64,000 nt of DNA from Akkermansia muciniphila. Its GTDB lineage: Bacteria > Verrucomicrobiota > Verrucomicrobiia > Opitutales > Opitutaceae. The notes beneath the pieces are model-generated. The model did not search any database. It saw only the letters and a list, made by a program, of their open reading frames with translations, and had not been told where the DNA came from. A program made the position numbers and the translations under genes. The stretch is taken from positions 1 to 64,000 of the forward strand of contig CAMDHP010000001.1 in NCBI GenBank assembly GCA_945898185.1. Reading direction: 5' to 3'. Numbering within the stretch: position 1 is the first letter of the stretch; every line of letters starts with the position of its first letter. Below, in pieces: positions 1 to 8,192 of the stretch.

Positions 1-752
1 ACCTCGGCGCGCAGCTCCTCGGCCAACAGCTTTCGATCCCCCCCCGCCTTCCTCGCATCGCCCCAGCCCACCCGTGCTTCGATCCACGAAAGCGTTGCAA
101 CATTCTTCAGATGAGGAGGGAGCGTCATCTCTCCCCACCAACAGACTTCCTGCTCTACCGAACGCCCTTCTGGCACCGCGTAAGTGATGCCTGCCGGTGC
201 CAGCAACCAAGCCTCCTTTACCGCCGGTGCCAGCAGCGAGGAACGAAAGGGCAGCACCGCTCTTCCGTCGCTTGTGGTGCCTTCCAAAAACAGCACCACG
301 CTCGCCCCCGCGGCCATGATCGGAGCCAATTCGTCACCGATTCGGGAGACGTCACCACGTTTCTCGCGGTCGATAAACCGTGTGCCCGCCTTCGCCGCGA
401 ACCACCCGAAAACCGGCCAGCCGCGCACCTCCCGCTTTGCGACAAACACCACCGGTGTAAGCGCCGAAATCACCATGATATCCAGATAGCTCACATGATT
501 CGCCACAATGATCGCGCCTCGGGCCCGGCCGCCGTCCGAAACCAGGCGAACCCCCAATCCCGTAAGAAGATGCCGGCAGGTTAAGCTCAGCCATTCGGCC
601 TTCACCGCGAGTTCACGGCGGCGGACGCCCAGCGCGAGATATCGAATGGCCGACCAGGCCAGTATCACCCCCAGCCCGGCAAGGCGCACCGCACCGCGCG
701 ACCGATCCCAAAATCCAGGTTTTTTCATCGCCCAAAAAAACTTTCGTTTCAT
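1..752 (-). CDS. olsA: 1-acyl-sn-glycerol-3-phosphate acyltransferase family protein (OlsA-like), 3' end cut off by the window edge
   Basis: This PlsC-family acyltransferase probably adds the second acyl chain to lyso-ornithine lipid at the inner membrane. The minus-strand frame was read by hand because it has no stop inside the window. After a hydrophobic N-terminus it contains the acyltransferase block NHVSYLD (the HX4D motif) and a downstream FLEGTTSDGR block, the family's second signature. It lies directly behind the OlsB-like gene, and that pairing is why I call it OlsA rather than a phospholipid PlsC. Two starts are possible. The ATG at 752 touches the upstream stop (TGAATG), which suggests translational reinitiation; a second in-frame ATG lies at 728. 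The C-terminus lies outside the window. The family is secure, the OlsA substrate is inferred. Confidence 0.8.
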   Translation of the reverse strand, partial: MKRKFFWAMKKPGFWDRSRGAVRLAGLGVILAWSAIRYLALGVRRRELAVKAEWLSLTCRHLLTGLGVRLVSDGGRARGAIIVANHVSYLDIMVISALTPVVFVAKREVRGWPVFGWFAAKAGTRFIDREKRGDVSRIGDELAPIMAAGASVVLFLEGTTSDGRAVLPFRSSLLAPAVKEAWLLAPAGITYAVPEGRSVEQEVCWWGEMTLPPHLKNVATLSWIEARVGWGDARKAGGDRKLLAEELRAE

Positions 753-1547
753 TCACCCGAGATACTTCCGCAAGGTCCGCGCCCCCGCGCCTTCCAGATC
801 CATCCAAGTCAGGAAATCAATGGTGCCAAAGGTGCGATCGATCGCCGGTTCAGCGCAGATCTTCGCGCCGAGCATCAGGTATGTGCCCATTAAACGCGGA
901 ACCTTCACGGTCGTCTTTCTATTCCCCGCTCCCTCGCCGCTCCCCGCTGTCGGGCGGCATCGTAGTTCCGGCTGCGGATTCGTGCGCCACTGATCCTCGA
1001 CCAGATAACGCGACGCAAGCTCCGCATAAACCGCCAGACCCTCCGCCTCATCCTGAGAGGTAAGTGAGCTGCATCCGGTCAGATATCGCGCGCCGTTGCC
1101 GTGCGCATACTGCGCTATCCCGCGCCAAAGCAGCCCCAGTACAGCCGGATTCCGATGCTCCGCCGCCACGCATGCCCGGCCCAGTTCAATCATCTGACCA
1201 CGCACCGGCTCAAAGGGCGAAAACTCAAACTCCCGCGCGCTGTAGTAACCGAGGCCCGACTCCGCCGCACGTTTTCCTGTCTGTATCCGGTAAGTCCCTA
1301 CTGCCTCCCCTCGTTTTATATCCTCCACCAGCAAGTGATCGCACACCGCGTCGAACTCATCCTCGTCCCGGCCGGTCGCCTCCGAACTCGCCAGGCCTTC
1401 ATGCATCTCCACATTAAAAACCGCATAGCGGAGCCGCTGCGCTGACACCAAGTCCTGATCCGTCGTGCCCAGCCGCAAACGGTAAGCAGGCGTCTCCGCC
1501 GCTATTCGTATCACCGGCGCACTCGCACTCATGCCAAGGGAATTCAC
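753..1547 (-). CDS. olsB: Ornithine-acyl-ACP N-acyltransferase (OlsB-like, GNAT/hemolysin family)
   Basis: This protein likely transfers a 3-hydroxyacyl chain from ACP to the alpha-amino group of ornithine, the first step of ornithine-lipid synthesis. The 264-residue product has the family layout: an N-terminal 'LRYAVFNVEMHEGL' block, a 'DEFDAVCDHLLV' block, a 'YRIQTGKRA' strand, and a 'MIELGRACVAAEHRNPAVLGL' region that acts as the acyl-CoA/ACP-binding GNAT core. The start used is GTG at 1547, with an in-frame ATG at 1532 as the alternative. It is followed immediately by the PlsC-type acyltransferase gene, the usual olsB-olsA arrangement. Proteins of this family are often labelled 'hemolysin' in databases, but nothing here suggests haemolysis. 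Confidence 0.82.
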   Translation of the reverse strand: MNSLGMSASAPVIRIAAETPAYRLRLGTTDQDLVSAQRLRYAVFNVEMHEGLASSEATGRDEDEFDAVCDHLLVEDIKRGEAVGTYRIQTGKRAAESGLGYYSAREFEFSPFEPVRGQMIELGRACVAAEHRNPAVLGLLWRGIAQYAHGNGARYLTGCSSLTSQDEAEGLAVYAELASRYLVEDQWRTNPQPELRCRPTAGSGEGAGNRKTTVKVPRLMGTYLMLGAKICAEPAIDRTFGTIDFLTWMDLEGAGARTLRKYLG

Positions 1548-1861
1548 CGCGACACCAAGGACTTTACCTCGCGCGCCGTCAAGACCCTCGCACCGCGCGC
1601 TCAGGGTTTCGCATTAGCGCGCATACGAGGTCCCCGCGCCCCGGTTGTGTCAGCCGGGGCCGGTGTCTGCATAACCTACGAAAGCGCGCGGTTTTTCTTG
1701 GCTGATTTTGGGTGCAGAAAATCGCCGCGAATTCGCCAAAAGCCCGCCGGCAATCTGCTCCTTCGTGGTTTTTTCATCTTTGACACCTCCCCGGCGCGGC
1801 AATTCGATCAGAGGTCTTCACCGCAGACGGCGGCCTCTTCCTTTTTCTCCGCAATCGAATC
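1548..1861. other. Divergent intergenic region between olsB and mreB
   Basis: This 314-bp region separates two divergent operons and no gene is apparent in it. It contains a GC hairpin with CCCCGG/CCGGGG arms around 1638-1658, close to a possible olsB promoter. A consensus TTGACA hexamer lies nearer to mreB and is listed separately. Confidence 0.5.
1780..1808 (+). promoter_or_regulatory. Candidate promoter for the mre operon
   Basis: A perfect TTGACA at 1780-1785 is followed after 17 bases by TTCGAT at 1803-1808, which matches only three positions of TATAAT. It lies about 55 bases upstream of the mreB ATG. A similar TTGACACC-C-rich arrangement precedes the tRNA-Asp gene. The -10 element is weak, so this is tentative. 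Confidence 0.35.
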
Positions 1862-2878
1862 ATGTCCAAATCCCTTTTCGGCTACTTTTCCAACGACATC
1901 GGCATAGACCTCGGAACCGCCAATACCCTCGTTTACGTCAAGGACAAGGGTATCGTGCTGCGTGAGCCCTCAGTCGTGGCGCTAGATACCGTTACCCGCA
2001 AGGTCCGCGCCGTGGGCGACGAAGCGAAGAAGATGCTGGGCCGCACCCCGGGCAACATCACCGCAATTCGTCCGATGAAGGACGGCGTCATCGCCGACTT
2101 CGACGTCACCGAGGCGATGCTGCGTTACTTCATTCGCAAGGTTCACAATAACGCCCTTCGAGTTAGTCCGCGCGTTGTGATTGCCATCCCTTCCGGCATC
2201 ACCGAGGTCGAAAAGCGCGCGGTCAAAGACTCCGCCACTCACGCCGGTGCCCGCGATGTCATAACCATTCCCGAGCCGATGGCCGCCGCCATTGGCGTGG
2301 GCCTGCCTATCGATGAGCCCGCAGCAAACATGATCGTGGACATCGGCGGCGGAACAACCGAGATCGCCATCATTTCCCTTTCCGGCATTGTATTCAGCAA
2401 GTCCATACGCGTGGCCGGCGATGAGCTGGACAGCGCGATCGTGAACTACATGAAGCGCGCCTACAACCTGCTCATCGGCGAGCGCACCGCCGAGGAGATC
2501 AAGGTCCGCGTCGGCTCGGCCTATCCGCTGGATGAGGAGCTCACCATGGAGGTCAAGGGCCGCGATTCCGTCGCCGGGCTGCCCAAGACGATCCACGTCA
2601 CTTCCCAGGAAATTCGCGAGGCGCTCAGCGATCCTATCTCGTCCATCGTGGACGCCGTGCGATCCGCTCTCGAACGCTGCCCGCCCGAGCTCTCAGCCGA
2701 CTTGGTGGACCGCGGTTTCGTAATGGCCGGCGGTGGCGCGCTTATCCGCGGCATTGATCGTCTTCTTTCCGAAAAGACCGGGCTTCCCGTAATCATCGCC
2801 GATGATCCCCTTTCTGCGGTCGCCAACGGCACAGGCGCCGTCCTCGACGACCTTAACTGGGTTCTCCAGAACGTCTGA
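1862..2878 (+). CDS. mreB: Rod-shape-determining actin homologue MreB
   Basis: MreB is a bacterial actin that polymerises under the inner membrane and positions the elongation peptidoglycan machinery. The 338-residue product has the normal family length. The actin-fold nucleotide site is visible: phosphate-1 'IDLGTANTLVY' near residues 12-22, phosphate-2 'DIGGGTTEIAI' near 160-170, and the adenosine motif 'MAGGGALIRGID' near 283-294. The N-terminal 'MSKSLFGYFSND' fits a short membrane-proximal helix. It is the first gene of mreB-mreC-mreD-mrdA on the same strand. The start follows a TTGACA-containing leader; a competing upstream frame has no such homology. Confidence 0.97.
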   Translation: MSKSLFGYFSNDIGIDLGTANTLVYVKDKGIVLREPSVVALDTVTRKVRAVGDEAKKMLGRTPGNITAIRPMKDGVIADFDVTEAMLRYFIRKVHNNALRVSPRVVIAIPSGITEVEKRAVKDSATHAGARDVITIPEPMAAAIGVGLPIDEPAANMIVDIGGGTTEIAIISLSGIVFSKSIRVAGDELDSAIVNYMKRAYNLLIGERTAEEIKVRVGSAYPLDEELTMEVKGRDSVAGLPKTIHVTSQEIREALSDPISSIVDAVRSALERCPPELSADLVDRGFVMAGGGALIRGIDRLLSEKTGLPVIIADDPLSAVANGTGAVLDDLNWVLQNV

Positions 2879-2973
2879 TTTTTCGATTTACGAAACACGG
2901 TTTAAGAACGGGCTGACGAGCTGGATCTTCAACCCGGGCGTAGTTCAAAAAAATCGCAGATCGTCTTTTCCAG

Positions 2974-3822
2974 ATGCGTTTAGACCAGACCCGGCCTTTT
3001 TTCACTCTCAGTATAGTCATGCTGGCCTGGCTTCTGCTGCCCGCCGCCGTCAAGCGTTTCGTCCGTTTGAGTTTTTACGAGCTGAGGGCTCCGGTGGACA
3101 TCGCGGCATCCTACGCCGGGGACCTTCAGGACTTTTGGTCACAGAAAACCCGCACTAACAACGAACTCATCTCGGCCGCCCGCGATCTCGCCGCCCTTAA
3201 CGCCTCCTACGAGATGCGCATCCGCGAGGATAATCGCCTGCGCACCGAAATCGCCCGGCTCGAGGAGCTGCTTCGCCTGCCTTCTTACGGAGAGTTCCGC
3301 TCCGAGTCTGCTCGCGTCGTGCGCCGGGATTTTAACGCCTGGTGGCAGCGCATCATCATTCGCAAGGGTCGCAATCACGGCATTCTTGTCGGCTCGCCGG
3401 TCATTTACAGCGGCGGCCTCGCCGGCCGCGTCGTCGAGGTTCACGCCACCTCCTCCGTGGTCGAGCTGGTCAGCAGCCCGGGGCTGCGACTCGCTGCAGT
3501 CTTTGATGGCGATGACCGTCCCGTTAGTTTCCAAGGCGGCGTCAACCCGCCTCTGCGGCCCGCCCAGGGCCTGCTTGAGTTTGTGCCTCTCGATCTTTTC
3601 GCCACCGCAGCCTCACCGCGCGCACTCGTCACCTCTGGCCTGGGCGGCGTCTTTCCTCCCGGTCTCACCGTGGGCCAAGTCGTTCAGCTCGAAGCCAGCA
3701 CGGACGGGCTCTTCAAGACCGGGCGGGTGCGGATCGATGACCGGCTGGGCCGCGTTACCGAGGTATCGGTGCTTGTGCCCCTCGACCCCTCAATCGTTAA
3801 CCCCGCCGGTGCGGGGCCGTGA
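2974..3822 (+). CDS. mreC: Rod-shape-determining protein MreC
   Basis: MreC is a bitopic periplasmic scaffold linking MreB and MreD to penicillin-binding protein 2. The 282-residue protein has one N-terminal membrane segment (about residues 8-28), then a heptad-rich helix (about 60-95, ending 'RLEELLRLP') and the two beta-barrel region with the conserved 'GRNHGILVGSPVIYSGGLAG' stretch and 'SGLGGVFPPGLTVG' near residue 215. The last base pairs overlap the next gene in a GTGA arrangement, so MreC and MreD are probably translationally coupled. The 95 bases after mreB show no terminator. Confidence 0.93.
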   Translation: MRLDQTRPFFTLSIVMLAWLLLPAAVKRFVRLSFYELRAPVDIAASYAGDLQDFWSQKTRTNNELISAARDLAALNASYEMRIREDNRLRTEIARLEELLRLPSYGEFRSESARVVRRDFNAWWQRIIIRKGRNHGILVGSPVIYSGGLAGRVVEVHATSSVVELVSSPGLRLAAVFDGDDRPVSFQGGVNPPLRPAQGLLEFVPLDLFATAASPRALVTSGLGGVFPPGLTVGQVVQLEASTDGLFKTGRVRIDDRLGRVTEVSVLVPLDPSIVNPAGAGP

Positions 3823-4385
3823 GCCCTTGCGCTTCGCCCACGCCCCCCACCATGTCGCCTGCGTTCCGCCAAGTTCTCACCGTGCTGCTTTGCACCTGCG
3901 GATTGGTCACGCTCACCGGGCAAATCAACCATGCGCTGGCTCCGTCCGCTATCACCCTTGAGGTCGCCGGACTGCTCGTGGCCTTCGCCGGGCTGCGATT
4001 GGATTTTAGGCGCGCGCTCATCATCGCCTTCGTGACAGGCCTGTGGGTTGATGCCTCGACTCCGGTTGCGTTTGGCCGCCATGCTTTTCTTTACGGTCTC
4101 GCGGTGTGCATCCTGGCCCGCTTCCGTTCTAGGCTGCCGGTTGAATCGACCTCCGTCGGTGCGGTCGCCGCCTTGTTCATCAATCTAGCGATTTTCGTCA
4201 TGGCCGGGTTTCTCGACCTCGGGGCGCTCCCGCATTCTGCAGCCGGCGGATTGCGGCTGCTGACCGACCTGGTGACCTCCCAGCTTTTCGTAGCCCTGAT
4301 CGGCCCTTGGTTTTTTGCCCTTCAGGTGCACGCACTCCGCCTTTCTGGCGCAAATCCAGCAAGTCAACTCCGCCGCTACGCCTGA
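3819..4385 (+). CDS. mreD: Rod-shape-determining protein MreD
   Basis: MreD is an integral membrane component of the elongasome. The 188-residue product is strongly hydrophobic with about five predicted transmembrane segments (for example 'FRQVLTVLLCTCGLVTL', 'LEVAGLLVAFAGL', 'AALFINLAIFVMAGFL'), which together with position between mreC and mrdA identifies it. The sequence itself is poorly conserved, as is normal for MreD. The start used is a GTG overlapping the mreC stop; an ATG at 3852 (reading MSPAFRQ) is an equally good alternative and would put the start closer to the first membrane segment. Confidence 0.82.
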   Translation: MSPCASPTPPTMSPAFRQVLTVLLCTCGLVTLTGQINHALAPSAITLEVAGLLVAFAGLRLDFRRALIIAFVTGLWVDASTPVAFGRHAFLYGLAVCILARFRSRLPVESTSVGAVAALFINLAIFVMAGFLDLGALPHSAAGGLRLLTDLVTSQLFVALIGPWFFALQVHALRLSGANPASQLRRYA

Positions 4386-4388
4386 GCC

Positions 4389-6356
4389 ATGTCCGCGGCA
4401 AACTCTCACGAACGCTCAGGCACTTTGATAGAGTCGCATCTTGGCTACGATCCGCGCCTTTGGGTTTTTTACGGCTTGGCGACAGTCTTGCTTTGCTCCC
4501 TCGGGGGAGGGCTCTTCTACCAGCAACTCATGCGGACGGATCTGCACCGGGAAAAAGAAACCGTGCAAAGCCAGCGGCGCATCGTAGTCCCCGGTCCGCG
4601 CGGCAATCTTTACGATCGCGACGGCCGCCTGCTGGTCGGCAACCGTCCCCGTTTCGCAGTCACCCTCCATCTCGATGCGCTGCGCGCAGATTTTCGCCGC
4701 GAATTTCTCCGCGTCCGCCGAAACTATCGCGAGACCGACGACCAGAACATACCCTCCGCCGCCGAGCTTGAGCGCATCGCCCGTGTATCCGTTGTTAAAG
4801 GACACCTCGCCACCATCAATCGCATTCTCGGCACCCAATACACGGTCAACTCCGATACCCTCGAACGCCACTACCGCCAGCAACGTATCATCCCCTACCT
4901 TCTCCTGGAGGATATCCCGCCGACGGACTGCGCGAAGCTGCTCGAACAACTGCCCGTCACTTCGCCGCTTCAGCTCTACACTTCGAGTCTGCGCGATTAC
5001 CCGCACCGCACCCTTGCCGCTCACACGCTCGGCTACGTTGCGGCCGATGAAGGTAGCGTGGTGGATGAAACCCTGCCCGGCTCCGAACTACGCACCTTCA
5101 AAATACGCGGCACGGTTGGCCGCCAGGGCCTCGAAGCCGCCCTCGACGCCCGCCTCCAAGGCCAGTCCGGCGGCGCGATTTATCGCGTAGATCCCGCCGG
5201 CTACCGCCTCCAGCCTCCGCTTGAGCAACGCCGCCCGGTGCAGGGCGCGGACGTTGTAACCAGTCTCGATTTGGAGCTTCAGCTGGCCGCTGAGCGCACC
5301 ATGACGGAGATCGGCCTCGCCGGAGCCGCCGTCGCCCTTGATATCGCAACCGGAGAGGTGCTCGTCCTTGCGAGCAAGCCCGACTATGATCTCAACACTT
5401 TCACCCCGCGCCTCTCCACTGCCGCTAACGCCGACATCCAGACCCGCGGCGCCTGGATCAACCGGGCTACTCAGGGCCTCTATCCGCCCGGTTCCACGTT
5501 CAAAATTCTCACTTCCATCGCTGGCCTTCGGGCTGGCCAGATCAGCCCCGAATCATCGGTCGAATGCACGGGCACCTACCAGGTCGGCAGTAGCGTCTTA
5601 GTCTGCAACAACCACCGCGACCGCGGCACCATCACCTTCCCGATGGCCTTGGAAAAAAGCTGCAATACGTTTTTCTACGAATACGGCCTGAAGACCGGCA
5701 TCGACGCCCTCGCGGTCGAAGCACGCCGCTTTGGCCTGGATCGTCCCACAGGGATCCAGCTGCCTTACGAAGCCACCCGAATGTTTATCCCCGACCCTAC
5801 CTGGAAACTTGCCCGCCGTGACGAGAAGTGGTTCCCAGGTGACACCGCCAACGTTTCCATCGGCCAGGGCGACCTCGCCCTTACCCCGCTTCAAATGGCG
5901 TGCTTTATCGCCTCCTTGGCGCGAGGCGAGACGCTTACCCCCACCACCCTCCTCCACGATCCCGCGCGCCCCCGCCTGGACACCCAAGAGATCGGCCTGC
6001 CGCCGGCCGGCCGCGCCGCCTTGCTCGCCGGCATGGAGGCCGTCACCGAGACCGGCACCGGTCGCATTCTCCAAACTTCGAGCTATCGCGTGCCCGGCCT
6101 GCGCATCGCGGGGAAGACTGGCACTGCTCAAAAACGCACTCCCGAGGGAACCCTCAATTTCGCCTGGTTCATCGGCTTCGCTCCCGCAGAAAATCCCAAG
6201 ATCGCCATAGCCATCATGATGGAGGGCGATACGCCCGGCGAAGAAACCGGAGGTGGTCGCTATGCCGCACCTGTCGCCAGTGCCATTTTCAAGGCTTGGG
6301 CCGCCAAAACCAGCTTTATTGGCACTCCGCCCCCTCCGCAACCGGTCCAGCCCTAG
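4389..6356 (+). CDS. mrdA: Penicillin-binding protein 2 (elongation transpeptidase)
   Basis: This DD-transpeptidase cross-links peptidoglycan during side-wall growth. The 655-residue protein has an N-terminal membrane anchor (about 23-45), the PBP dimerisation domain, and a transpeptidase domain with all three active-site motifs: SxxK in 'YPPGSTFK', SxN in 'EKSCNTFF', and KTG in 'IAGKTGTAQK'. It begins three bases after mreD and closes the mre cluster. rodA, the usual partner glycosyltransferase that commonly follows, is absent here: the next gene is panE on the opposite strand. The length is typical of class B PBPs. Confidence 0.95.
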   Translation: MSAANSHERSGTLIESHLGYDPRLWVFYGLATVLLCSLGGGLFYQQLMRTDLHREKETVQSQRRIVVPGPRGNLYDRDGRLLVGNRPRFAVTLHLDALRADFRREFLRVRRNYRETDDQNIPSAAELERIARVSVVKGHLATINRILGTQYTVNSDTLERHYRQQRIIPYLLLEDIPPTDCAKLLEQLPVTSPLQLYTSSLRDYPHRTLAAHTLGYVAADEGSVVDETLPGSELRTFKIRGTVGRQGLEAALDARLQGQSGGAIYRVDPAGYRLQPPLEQRRPVQGADVVTSLDLELQLAAERTMTEIGLAGAAVALDIATGEVLVLASKPDYDLNTFTPRLSTAANADIQTRGAWINRATQGLYPPGSTFKILTSIAGLRAGQISPESSVECTGTYQVGSSVLVCNNHRDRGTITFPMALEKSCNTFFYEYGLKTGIDALAVEARRFGLDRPTGIQLPYEATRMFIPDPTWKLARRDEKWFPGDTANVSIGQGDLALTPLQMACFIASLARGETLTPTTLLHDPARPRLDTQEIGLPPAGRAALLAGMEAVTETGTGRILQTSSYRVPGLRIAGKTGTAQKRTPEGTLNFAWFIGFAPAENPKIAIAIMMEGDTPGEETGGGRYAAPVASAIFKAWAAKTSFIGTPPPPQPVQP

Positions 6357-6395
6357 ACTTATTTTGGCCTCTGGTGCTCTGCATCCGGCGCCCGA

Positions 6396-7325
6396 TCAGG
6401 CCCGTGCTGCGAGCTCCGCATACAGCTTCTCCAACTCCGGAGCGTCCACGCCGAGTAACCGCGCCCGCCGCAGCGGCTCACCCCAAATTGGCTCCAGCTC
6501 CAGCGGCCTGCCCGCCACGTAATCTAGCATCGTAGAGGGTTTATACGGACCCATCGGCCGCGTCTGCTCCACTTGCCTCAACAAATGCGAATCCGCTATC
6601 TCCACTCCCTGAGCCCGGGCAATCGCCTGCACTTCGCGCATCAGCGCCCACACCCGCGCTTCCAGATTGGCGTTCTGCAAAATTAAGTCCGTGGTCATGC
6701 CTTCGCGTTCCGCCCCCGCCACAATCGAGAGGCCGTTGAAGGGTAGATTCCAGACCAGCTTGTGCCAGCGCGCCGTCAACAGGCTCGCCGCCACCTGGGT
6801 CTTCAACCCCGCTTCCCGAAAGAGCGCCGCCACTGCTTCCGTGCGTGTCACCGGTTCTCCCTTCAGCTCCCCGAGTGCGACATAGCCCGCCAACGTGCAC
6901 TCTGCCACCCCGGGCGCCGTGCGGTTGACACAGACAAAACAGAGCGCGCCGATCACTCGGTCCGCTCCCGCCACCGCCGCCACTTGCTCATCCACGCCGA
7001 GGCCGTTCTGCAGATTTACCACCACCGTCTCCGGCCCGAGCAGGGGCGGTAGCAAACGCGATAGTGCCCCGTTCGCCGTAGCCTTGAGCCCGATCACAAC
7101 CAGATCCACCGGGCCGATCTCCTCCGCGCTCGCCACTGCTTTCACCGGATGCAAAGTGTATCGCTCTCCCGGATACGCAACCGTCACCCCGTTTAGCCGC
7201 AGCCCAGGCAGATCCCCGCGCGCCAGAAACGTTACGTCGTGACCGTCTCTGGCCAATCGTCCCCCATAGTAGAGGCCGAGCGCGCCGGCGCCAACAATCG
7301 CGATGCGTGGATGCACGGGAAACAT
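6396..7325 (-). CDS. panE: 2-dehydropantoate 2-reductase (ketopantoate reductase)
   Basis: This enzyme reduces ketopantoate to pantoate with NADPH in pantothenate/CoA synthesis. The 309-residue protein starts with the Rossmann motif 'AIVGAGALGLYYGGRLA', followed by 'VIGLKAT' (conserved Lys), 'VVNLQNGLGVDE', and the C-terminal ApbA domain with 'HKLVWNLPFNGLSIV' and 'KPSTMLDYVAGRPLELEPIWG'. It converges with mrdA, leaving only 39 bases between them. A palindromic repeat element lies just upstream of its start. Paralogues in this family can act on other 2-keto acids, so the exact substrate is inferred. Confidence 0.88.
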   Translation of the reverse strand: MFPVHPRIAIVGAGALGLYYGGRLARDGHDVTFLARGDLPGLRLNGVTVAYPGERYTLHPVKAVASAEEIGPVDLVVIGLKATANGALSRLLPPLLGPETVVVNLQNGLGVDEQVAAVAGADRVIGALCFVCVNRTAPGVAECTLAGYVALGELKGEPVTRTEAVAALFREAGLKTQVAASLLTARWHKLVWNLPFNGLSIVAGAEREGMTTDLILQNANLEARVWALMREVQAIARAQGVEIADSHLLRQVEQTRPMGPYKPSTMLDYVAGRPLELEPIWGEPLRRARLLGVDAPELEKLYAELAARA

Positions 7326-7365
7326 TCGCTCAAAAAACCGCTCCGCCTCACCGTCCTCAACCTAG

Positions 7366-7532
7366 AAACGGCAGTTCAAACCGACCGCGGATTACGCGGA
7401 TCGAGCGGATAAAACAGAATACAGAAAACACTAGGAAACGAAGGACCTCACCCTGGAGGTGATGCATCAATAGTTGGCAATCGTCTGGTATCCGCATCCA
7501 TCCGCGTAATCCGCAGTTTCCAATGCCGTTTT
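7366..7532. repeat. Palindromic intergenic repeat, family A, copy 1
   Basis: This element of about 167 bases has imperfect inverted arms. The left arm begins CGGCAGTT and runs through GCGGATTACGCGGAT; the right arm mirrors it with ATCCGCGTAATCCGC and ends AATGCCG. The centre carries a small hairpin, TCACC-CTGGA-GGTGA. A near-identical copy lies at 28884-29048. It contains no ORF. It fills the gap between the panE start and the 3' end of the DUF2937 gene. Confidence 0.88.
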
Positions 7533-7537
7533 TAGGC

Positions 7538-8104
7538 TCAAGCCTTCAGCGCGGCCTCCTTGCGCGCCGCCCGACGCGCGCTCCAGGTTTTAAGGGGCCA
7601 GACAATCCCGAAGTGGTAGAGGCCGAGCGCCAGCAACATCCCTGCCGCTGCGTAGCCAAACCCTTCCGCTGTCACCGGCACCGCCGGTTTGAACACCGCC
7701 CACGTTCCCTGAGCGATCTCGGTGTCCACGTGCCGCAAAAACACCCAGGGCCGCGCCCACATATCCGCATCCCGCAGCGCCGATTCCGCCTGCGCGAGTG
7801 CCTGCGCACGCGTCTGCGCCTCCGCCATCACGCCTCCGAGTTTTGCCACCGGCGCGGCGGCTTCGCTCCGGGTCGCCTCGATCAGTTGCGTCAAGGTCAG
7901 TCCGCTGTCCCTCGCCACCACCTCGAAGCGGGCCAATACCCGGCGCGCCTCGTCAAGGTGTCCGCCGAGGCGTTGCAGGTATTGCTGAAAAAATTCCGGT
8001 GCCTGCGAGAGTGTGATCGCCCCCGCCACACACAGCACGCGGTCGAGCAAGGTCTCACCCATACGTCCAACCGGTTTCAAAGGAGCGAGCCAAGGCAGAG
8101 CCAT
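7538..8104 (-). CDS. DUF2937 family membrane protein
   Basis: Function unknown. The 188-residue product resembles the DUF2937 family in its N-terminal block 'ITLSQAPEFFQQYLQRLGGHLDEA' (about residues 31-54), which follows a hydrophobic stretch. A helical, glutamine- and alanine-rich middle follows, and a second membrane segment 'GYAAAGMLLALGLYHFGIVW' sits near residues 148-168 before a basic C-terminal tail. Both ends are therefore membrane-associated with a helical loop between them. It lies downstream of fabF on the same strand with an 88-base gap, so it could be read through from the fatty-acid genes. No catalytic residues are recognisable. Confidence 0.7.
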   Translation of the reverse strand: MALPWLAPLKPVGRMGETLLDRVLCVAGAITLSQAPEFFQQYLQRLGGHLDEARRVLARFEVVARDSGLTLTQLIEATRSEAAAPVAKLGGVMAEAQTRAQALAQAESALRDADMWARPWVFLRHVDTEIAQGTWAVFKPAVPVTAEGFGYAAAGMLLALGLYHFGIVWPLKTWSARRAARKEAALKA

Positions 8105-8192
8105 GTCGCAGACATAGCGTTCCCGCCCAACGGCGCAACCTCGCTCCAGGGCAAAATCAAGCGCTGTGATTTAAACTTGGGATTACGGCAGC

